Part shown: positions 13,390 to 18,827 of the stretch, one piece after another | Numbering within the stretch: the stretch's first letter is position 1 | Layout of the letters: each line of letters begins with the position of its first letter | Origin: JANNOG01 sp964516515 | Lineage (GTDB): Bacteria; Actinomycetota; Actinomycetes; Actinomycetales; JBBAYJ01 | Length of the DNA: 18,827 nt | Reading direction: 5' to 3' | NCBI GenBank assembly: GCA_964516515.1 | Contig: CAZEYA010000061.1 | Coordinates: 1-18,827, forward strand | Position numbers and translations under genes: made by a program | The notes under the pieces: generated by a model | Seen by the model: only the letters and a program-made list of their open reading frames with translations | Database searches by the model: none | What the model was told of the DNA's origin: nothing

Positions 13390-16300
13390 GCGAGCATCGC
13401 GACACCGGGCTCACCCTCGAGCAGCGCCGGATCGTCGAGTACCCCCTGCGGCCGCTGCTGGTCGTTGCGGGCGCCGGATCCGGCAAGACCCACACGATGG
13501 CGGCCCGGGTGGCGTGGGTCAGCGACGCCGAGCGCGGCGCGGCGGCGGTGGCGCCCGGTGAAGTACTCGGGCTGACTTTCACACGCAAGGCGGCCGGCGA
13601 GCTCGCCGACCGGTTGGCGCGCTCGTCGCAGGGTGAGATGGACCGGCTGACGACGCGCCCGCCCCAGGTGTCCACCTACCACGCCTTCGCGGGTTCCCTG
13701 GTGGCGGAGTTCGGTCACCACATCGGCCTGGAGACCGATCGGACGGTGATCGCCGAGGCCGCGGCTTATCAGATAGCCGACGCTGTGGTGCGGGACTGGG
13801 GCTCGCCGCTGGACGTCGACCTTGCCCCGGCCACGGTGGCGGCCCGGGTACGGGCGATGGCAGCGGAGTGCGCGGAGCACGCGGTCGGAGTCGAGGCGGT
13901 GCGCGGGGAGGTCCGCAACGCGCTCGCGACCTTCGAGGAGGCCGCCGGCGCCGGGCTGGTCGTCGGCAAGTGGGCGGACGGGCACGTCGCATCGCTGCGC
14001 ACGAGATTGCGCCTGTTACCCCTCGTCGAAGCCTATGGGCATCGCAAGGCCCAACTCGGTGTCGTCGACTACGGCGACCAGGTCGTGATGGCGCTGGCGC
14101 TCGCCGGGGTCGCGCCCGTGGTCGAGGAACTTCGGGCTCGCCACCGGGTGGTCATCCTCGATGAGTACCAGGACACCAGCAGCGCGCAGAGCCGACTGTT
14201 GGCCGCTGCCTTCGGTGACGGCCACCCGGTCACGGCGGTGGGTGACCCCAAGCAATCCATCTTCGGCTGGCGGGGGGCGGGGGCAGGCACGCTTCGGCGA
14301 TTCACCGAGCAGTTCCGCTACCGCGACCCGGCCGGCCCGGCTCATGTTGCGCCGAACAAGGAGGGGACCACGCCGGAGTGCGTGTACCTCTCCACCAGCT
14401 GGCGCAACGATCATCGGGTGCTGGACGTCGCCAACGCGCTGGCGACCGCCCTGCCGGCAGATCCTGGCCTCGGCGGCGTCCCCGCGTTGGCGCCCCGGCC
14501 GCAGGTGCAGGCGGGGTCGGCTCACGTCGCCTGGCTGGCGACCGCGGCCGAGGAGGCCACCGAGGTGACCCGGTGGATCATCGATCGCCGGCGACCTGGA
14601 CGGACCCAGGCGGTGCTCTGCCGGACCAGGGCGGTGTTCCCCCTAATCGCCGCCGAGCTGGAACAGGCGGGAGTGCCCATCGCGGTGCTGGGCCTCGGTG
14701 GCCTGCTGGACGAGCCGGTCGTCCTCGATGTCGTGGCGGTGCTGACGGCCGCGCAGGATCCGACGGCGGGTGCCGCAGCGCTGCGATTGCTCACAGGCCC
14801 GCGGTGGGCATTGGCGCCGCAGGACCTGGACGCCGTGTCCTCGGTTGCCAGGCGGCTCGGCGCGGATCCGGATCGGGCGGGCCTCATCGAGGCGGTCGCC
14901 CAGCTCGCCGAGCACGTTCCTGCTGGGCTTGGGTCGGCGACCGTGGACGGCGTGTCGGCCTCGTTGTCGCCGGCGGCCTGGGAGCGGGTATCGGATCTAG
15001 CGGCGGTGCTGGACCAGGTGCGTGACGCGGCCCGGCGCTTGGCATTACCGGACGTGGTCGTCACCGCCGTCAGGGCGTTGGGAGTCGACGTCGAGGCGGC
15101 GGTGTGGAGCCCCGACCCCCGGCGCCCTCGCCGGGTCCTCGACCGATTCGTCCGCGAGGCGGCCGACTTCACTGCGGTGGCCGGCGACGGGCTCGGCGGC
15201 TTTCTCGCCTGGCTGGAGGCAGCCCGGGACACCGAGCGTGGCCTCGACGCCGTCGACGCCGACCCTGACCCCGATGCGGTGCAGATCCTCACGGTTCACG
15301 CCGCCAAAGGCCTGGAGTGGCACGACGTCGCGGTGCTGGACCTGGCCGAGGAAGGCTTTCCCACGTCACCGCGTGGCTTCCACTGGTTCAGCGGCGAGGG
15401 TGGGATCCCCTGGCCCGTCAGGGGAGACGCGGACGGCTTGCCGGCGTGGTCGCCTGGTGGGGCGGTCGACGCGCCATCCTTCCGGGCGCGGTTCGACGAC
15501 TTCGTCGACCGGGCGAGGGCGCACCGTTACCACGAGGAGCGCCGGCTGGCCTACGTCGCGGTGACCAGGGCCCAGGAGAATCTGCTACTGACCGGCTCGA
15601 CATGGGTACGGGAGCGCGTCAAACCGCGGGTGCCATCGCGATTCCTCCTCGACGTCGCGAACCTGCCCGGCGTGCTGACGCGCCGCTGGGTGCCGGCGGA
15701 CGTCGAACCCCCGCAGCGCAGGGCCGACGGCGTCACCTGGCCGCAACCGGTACCGGCCGAGGTCCTGCGGCGGCTGCTCGCCGGGACCGAGCTGGTGCGC
15801 GGCGCTCTCCCTGCGGCGCTGGAGGACCCGGTGCTGAAGCACCTGTTGTCGAAGGATCCGGTGTCGAAGGACCCGGTGTCGAAGGACCCGCCGACTGATC
15901 CCCGGTGGTGGCGGCTGATCGAGCAACTGCTCGCCGAGCGGTCGACCAGGGGCCGCTACCTGCAGGCGCCGCACCTCTCGGCTTCGCAACTGGTCGCCGT
16001 CGCCAACGACCCGGTAGCGGCCATCGCCGACATGCTGCGCCCCGTCCCGGCGGCACCGAGTGCCGGGGCCACGCGCGGCACACGGTTCCACGAGTGGATC
16101 GCGCAGCGGCTGACCAGGACCGCCCTGCTCGATCTCGACGATCTTCCCGGCGCTGCCGACGACGGGCAGGACGACCGGGACATGGCGGTGATGCAGGCCA
16201 ACTTCGAGGCCAGTCCCTGGGCGACGGCCGATGTCATCGACGTCGAAGTGCCGTTTGATGTCCGCGTCGATACATCTCGTGGCCTCGTCAGCGTCAGAGG

Positions 16301-16676
16301 CAGGATCGACGCGATCGTCAGGCGGCGCACCGGCGGGTACGACGTGGTCGACTGGAAGACCAGCGGGCCGCCGACGAACGACCGGTCACGTGCCCTTGCG
16401 GTGCAACTCGCCGTCTACCGGTTGGCGGCCGCCAAGTTGTACGACGTCGACATCGACCAGGTCGGAGCCGCCTTCTGGTACGCCTCGACCGGTCAGACCG
16501 TGCGGCCAGTCGACGTGATGACGCCCGCTGAGCTGGTGCAGTTGGTCGAGCGGGCTTATGACGTGCGACTCGGGTCGGGTGGGGGGTCGGCCGACTCGGC
16601 TCCCCCTGTCGTGAGGTCGACCGGCGCCGCGGCCGCCGGAGCTGGCAGGCTGCCCGCGGAACGTGCCGCGAGGTAG
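13386..16676 (+). CDS. adnB: AdnB subunit of the AdnAB motor-nuclease
   Basis: A 1096-aa UvrD-like helicase fused to a RecB-like nuclease, partner of AdnA. All motor motifs are canonical: Gln13, Walker A GAGSGKT (29-35, Lys34), LTFTRKAAGELADRL (63-77), DEYQD (259-263), GDPKQSIFGWRGA (286-298), SWRN (338-341), TVHAAKGLEW (636-645) and YVAVTRAQ (723-730). This fits the reports that AdnB supplies the main motor in mycobacteria. The nuclease has His902, Asp975 (RGRIDA), Asp989/Lys991 (DWKT) and Gln1007/Tyr1011, with no C-terminal cysteine cluster. Residues 821-835 are three SKDP repeats in the motor-nuclease linker. ATG 13386 lies in the ATGA overlap with adnA. The last ~40 residues are Gly/Ala-rich and overlap the opposite phosphotransferase gene by 121 bp. 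Confidence 0.94.
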   Translation: MSEHRDTGLTLEQRRIVEYPLRPLLVVAGAGSGKTHTMAARVAWVSDAERGAAAVAPGEVLGLTFTRKAAGELADRLARSSQGEMDRLTTRPPQVSTYHAFAGSLVAEFGHHIGLETDRTVIAEAAAYQIADAVVRDWGSPLDVDLAPATVAARVRAMAAECAEHAVGVEAVRGEVRNALATFEEAAGAGLVVGKWADGHVASLRTRLRLLPLVEAYGHRKAQLGVVDYGDQVVMALALAGVAPVVEELRARHRVVILDEYQDTSSAQSRLLAAAFGDGHPVTAVGDPKQSIFGWRGAGAGTLRRFTEQFRYRDPAGPAHVAPNKEGTTPECVYLSTSWRNDHRVLDVANALATALPADPGLGGVPALAPRPQVQAGSAHVAWLATAAEEATEVTRWIIDRRRPGRTQAVLCRTRAVFPLIAAELEQAGVPIAVLGLGGLLDEPVVLDVVAVLTAAQDPTAGAAALRLLTGPRWALAPQDLDAVSSVARRLGADPDRAGLIEAVAQLAEHVPAGLGSATVDGVSASLSPAAWERVSDLAAVLDQVRDAARRLALPDVVVTAVRALGVDVEAAVWSPDPRRPRRVLDRFVREAADFTAVAGDGLGGFLAWLEAARDTERGLDAVDADPDPDAVQILTVHAAKGLEWHDVAVLDLAEEGFPTSPRGFHWFSGEGGIPWPVRGDADGLPAWSPGGAVDAPSFRARFDDFVDRARAHRYHEERRLAYVAVTRAQENLLLTGSTWVRERVKPRVPSRFLLDVANLPGVLTRRWVPADVEPPQRRADGVTWPQPVPAEVLRRLLAGTELVRGALPAALEDPVLKHLLSKDPVSKDPVSKDPPTDPRWWRLIEQLLAERSTRGRYLQAPHLSASQLVAVANDPVAAIADMLRPVPAAPSAGATRGTRFHEWIAQRLTRTALLDLDDLPGAADDGQDDRDMAVMQANFEASPWATADVIDVEVPFDVRVDTSRGLVSVRGRIDAIVRRRTGGYDVVDWKTSGPPTNDRSRALAVQLAVYRLAAAKLYDVDIDQVGAAFWYASTGQTVRPVDVMTPAELVQLVERAYDVRLGSGGGSADSAPPVVRSTGAAAAGAGRLPAERAAR
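15846..15890 (+). repeat. 15-bp in-frame tandem repeat in adnB
   Basis: GTGTCGAAGGACCCG occurs twice exactly (15861-15875 and 15876-15890), preceded by a copy with two changes (15846-15860) and a more decayed one (15831-15845). It encodes LSKDP, VSKDP, VSKDP at the junction of motor and nuclease domains. Confidence 0.92.
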
Positions 16677-17971
16677 GCCTTGACCTGGTCGAGGTCGATG
16701 ACGTCCGTGTCGTCCGCGTCAGCCTCGGCGTATCGAGCGGCGCTGTATCGCGGGACGCTGGTGACGCCCATTGCGGTCCTCCGGGAGATCGTGTCGGGGG
16801 TGCGGTCTGAGACGGCAGTGGGGTCTGGCCCGGGAGTCCCAGTGCCGATCGGTTCACATTCGGTGGCCGCCTCGTCCTGCCCGGAGCCTCCGCCCACTGT
16901 CGCCGGCTTCGTGGTGGCTGCCGAGTTGCTCGGGGGTGATGTCGGGGTGGGCGCCCGCGCGGTCTCCGCGGCACCTGTCGAGGCAGGGGTGGGGCCGGCC
17001 GGCGGAATGGTGGGCAGGGACGGGGTGACCTTGGGAGCTTGTGACTCGTGCCACGTCGCCAACTCCTCGAGCATGACGGTGGCGTCTGCGACGATCCGCT
17101 CGTCCCCGGCCCGCAACCCGTGCATCAGCCACGACACCAAAGCCATCTCGCCATGCAGCACCGCTCGATCCACGACGTGGCTGTCGGTTGGGGGCGACAC
17201 GGCACGGTATGCGGTCAGTACCTGATCCAATCCGTTGGAGTCGGCACCGACCGCGATCCAGGCCAGGTCCTCGGCCGGGTCCGACACGCGGGCGCCTGCC
17301 CAGTCCAGGACGCCGCTGACGCCACTGCCATCGACGAGGACCCGATCGGAGACCAGTTCGCCGTGTACCGAGCAGGGGTGGAACCGCCACATCGAGACGT
17401 CCTCGAGGAGCGCCTCCCAGCGCGATAGCAGTCCTGCCGGCACGATTCCTGGTTCCGCTCCCCGGTCCAGCGTCGCCAGGCAGCGACGCCGCAGGCTCTC
17501 ACTGTCGTACACGGGCACGCCCACCGACGTGAGAGCTTCGATGTCCAGACTGTGGATGGCGCCGATCGCACGTCCTACCGCCTCAGCGAGCACGCGGTCT
17601 GCGGACACTGCGGACAGCGACACCGGCGTTCCACGCAGCGCCGGGTAGACCAGCGCCCGGCCGCCGCCGCGCATGACAGCCAACCCTCGCGGGTCCGGTG
17701 TCGCGAAGGGCATCCGCCCGGCCAGCAACCGCAGGATCGCGATCTCGGCCTCCAGGCCGGCGCCCGCGGCGCCCATCCGGGGCGCGGCCACCACCCAGTC
17801 CCGGCTGGACCGGTCCCGCACGACCGCGGTGTCCACGCCGTCTCGGGTAGGGCGGGTAGCCACAACCGACACCGGGTCGATACCCGGCACAGCGGCCACG
17901 CCCAGCGCGGCGAGTTCGAGCGCCCGCCTACCGGCCCCAGGCTCGGATGCCCGGGCGACAGCGGAACTCAT
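16556..17971 (-). CDS. Phosphotransferase (APH/choline-kinase-like fold) with altered catalytic loop
   Basis: A 471-aa protein. Residues 1-310 have the aminoglycoside/macrolide-phosphotransferase fold: WVVAAPRMGAAGAGLEAEIAILRLL (about 59-83, Glu74 and Glu76), ALVYPALRGTP hinge region, catalytic loop VHGELVSDRVLV (202-213) and metal loop VLDWAGARVSDPAEDLAWI (221-239, Asp223). The usual catalytic loop is HGDxxxxN; here Asp is Glu205 and the Asn position is Asp or Arg, so kinase activity is doubtful. Residues 311-415 are Pro/Thr/Ser-rich and 416-436 (DTDVIDLDQVKAYLA) look like a short amphipathic helix. ATG 17971 is preceded by TAACGT at 7 nt. A phosphotransferase between adnB and nudC is common in actinobacteria outside mycobacteria. 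Substrate unknown. Confidence 0.82.
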   Translation of the reverse strand: MSSAVARASEPGAGRRALELAALGVAAVPGIDPVSVVATRPTRDGVDTAVVRDRSSRDWVVAAPRMGAAGAGLEAEIAILRLLAGRMPFATPDPRGLAVMRGGGRALVYPALRGTPVSLSAVSADRVLAEAVGRAIGAIHSLDIEALTSVGVPVYDSESLRRRCLATLDRGAEPGIVPAGLLSRWEALLEDVSMWRFHPCSVHGELVSDRVLVDGSGVSGVLDWAGARVSDPAEDLAWIAVGADSNGLDQVLTAYRAVSPPTDSHVVDRAVLHGEMALVSWLMHGLRAGDERIVADATVMLEELATWHESQAPKVTPSLPTIPPAGPTPASTGAAETARAPTPTSPPSNSAATTKPATVGGGSGQDEAATECEPIGTGTPGPDPTAVSDRTPDTISRRTAMGVTSVPRYSAARYAEADADDTDVIDLDQVKAYLAARSAGSLPAPAAAAPVDLTTGGAESADPPPDPSRTS

Positions 17972-17978
17972 GACTCTC

Positions 17979-17984
17979 ACGTTA
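17979..17984 (-). promoter_or_regulatory. Candidate leaderless -10 box of the phosphotransferase gene
   Basis: The minus strand reads TAACGT, then 7 nt, then ATG 17971, with no ribosome site. Confidence 0.5.
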
Positions 17985-18001
17985 AGCCGAAGGGGCCCGC
18001 G

Positions 18002-18007
18002 TACGGT
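18002..18007 (+). promoter_or_regulatory. Candidate leaderless -10 box of nudC
   Basis: TACGGT, then 6 nt, then GTG 18014. Supports GTG 18014 over the in-frame ATG at 18020. Confidence 0.5.
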
Positions 18008-18013
18008 GGACCC

Positions 18014-18827
18014 GTGGCGATGTCGGACGTGTTCGGCCCGATCGTGCCGCCCGCCCAGCTCCTGCCGGAACTGGCGCTGTCCCGCTCCGGCCACGACCGC
18101 ATGGCGTATGCCCGCTCGCGGCCCGGCATCATCGAGGAGGTCCTCGCGGCTCCCGGCAACCAGGTCCTGCTGGTCCGGGAGGGAACCGTCCCCGTCGAGC
18201 CGGCCGGTGACGCGATGGTCCTGCATCTGCTGCCCACGCCGATGCCGAGTGCCGCAACCGGTGAGTGGGGCGGGTCGATCGCGATCCTGCTCGGGTCGCT
18301 TGCCGGCGCCGTGGTGGTGGCGCTCACCCTGACCGCTGACGACCCTCCGCCCGTGGTCATCGGGGTCGATGCGCGATGGGCGGGCCTGCGCGAGGTCGGC
18401 TCACTGCTCAGCGCCGGTGACGTCGGGCTCGCGGTGGAGGCGATCGCCCTGGACAACTGGCATCGATCCCACACCCGCTGCCCTCGGTGCGGCGCCGTCA
18501 CCGTGCCGACTGCCGCCGGCCACGAGCGCCGCTGCACCGTGGACTCCTCGCCGCACCATCCACGCAGCGACCCAGCAGTGATCATGCTGGTGCTGGACCC
18601 GGAGGATCGCGTGCTGCTGGGCAGACAGGCCACCTGGCCACCGCGCCGCTACTCGGTACTCGCCGGGTTCGTCGAGCCGGGTGAATCTCTGGAGGCGGCG
18701 GTGGCACGGGAGACCTACGAGGAGGCGGGCGTCACCGTCGACCGGATGCGCTACCTGGGCAGCCAGCCCTGGCCGTTCCCGGCGTCGCTCATGCTGGCGT
18801 TCGAGGCACACGCGATCACCACCGACA
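18014..18827 (+). CDS. nudC: NudC NAD+ diphosphatase / NAD-cap decapping enzyme (3' end outside window)
   Basis: An open frame of 271 codons reaches the window end. NudC hydrolyses NAD(H) to NMN(H) and AMP and removes NAD caps from RNA 5' ends. The zinc-ribbon segment has Cys156, Cys159 and Cys174 in CPRCG and HERRC; the fourth cysteine of the E. coli type is replaced (CTVD), leaving Asp or the following His-His as possible ligands. The Nudix box fits GX5EX7REXXEEXG exactly: Gly218, Glu224, Arg232-Glu233, Glu236-Glu237, Gly239. The NADH-pyrophosphatase hallmark SQPWPFPAS is at 250-258. A few dozen C-terminal residues are missing. It is divergent from the phosphotransferase gene across 42 bp. 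Confidence 0.95.
   Translation, partial: MAMSDVFGPIVPPAQLLPELALSRSGHDRMAYARSRPGIIEEVLAAPGNQVLLVREGTVPVEPAGDAMVLHLLPTPMPSAATGEWGGSIAILLGSLAGAVVVALTLTADDPPPVVIGVDARWAGLREVGSLLSAGDVGLAVEAIALDNWHRSHTRCPRCGAVTVPTAAGHERRCTVDSSPHHPRSDPAVIMLVLDPEDRVLLGRQATWPPRRYSVLAGFVEPGESLEAAVARETYEEAGVTVDRMRYLGSQPWPFPASLMLAFEAHAITTD

Noticed and set aside
1..18827. CRISPR arrays, insertion sequences, tRNA or rRNA genes, parS or replication-origin repeats
   Set aside because: No regularly spaced repeats, transposase motifs, tRNA-like folds or parS consensus were noticed on reading; coding density with coherent families explains the window. A covariance-model and repeat-finder run would be the decisive test.

Overview
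The window is high-GC DNA from an actinomycete (Actinomycetota). The evidence is strong G/C bias at third codon positions, many GTG/TTG starts, ATGA start/stop overlaps and actinobacterial families (AdnAB, MoeZ, DUF3107, a NudC-linked phosphotransferase). From memory, the order closely matches the Mycobacterium tuberculosis block Rv3199c to Rv3213c: parA-like, DEAD-box helicase, ferritin-like, DUF3107, TetR, moeZ, MGMT-family, adnA, adnB, nudC. It differs from that block in several inserted or replaced genes, so the host is probably not a Mycobacterium. The genus cannot be told from the sequence.

Layout. 1-744 (-) is a truncated MpaB/DUF2236-type oxygenase gene, divergent from an orphan ParA-family ATPase (815-1576, +). 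ParA converges on a DEAD-box RNA helicase with a basic low-complexity tail (1580-3187, -). The helicase is divergent from a ferritin-like protein (3243-3893, +). A leftward cluster follows: tetR (4797-5441), DUF3107 (4556-4786) and two tandem GlsB/YeaQ-type small membrane proteins (4244-4510 and 3917-4186), with a terminator-like hairpin between the last two. moeZ (5583-6785, +) is divergent from tetR. A leftward operon (6792-9678) encodes a LuxR-type histidine kinase, its response regulator and a single-pass membrane protein with a toast-rack/DUF4097-like repeat domain.

The right half is DNA repair and RNA/NAD quality control. An alkyltransferase-like protein (9787-10128, +) leads into adnA (10159-13389) and adnB (13386-16676), the two subunits of the actinobacterial double-strand-break-resecting motor-nuclease. 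A leftward phosphotransferase-like gene (16556-17971) overlaps the 3' end of adnB antisense by 121 bp. It is divergent from nudC (18014 to the window end, +), which is truncated. All long protein-coding space is accounted for; no intergenic gap exceeds about 150 bp.

Nothing here is a clear mobile element, CRISPR array, RNA gene or defence island. The most notable items are the kinase/regulator/toast-rack operon inserted in an otherwise conserved block, a recurring TANNNT box 6-8 nt before start codons that suggests leaderless transcripts, a 42-bp face-to-face promoter between nudC and the phosphotransferase gene, altered catalytic residues in that phosphotransferase, and in-frame tandem repeats in adnB, the helicase tail and the toast-rack protein.
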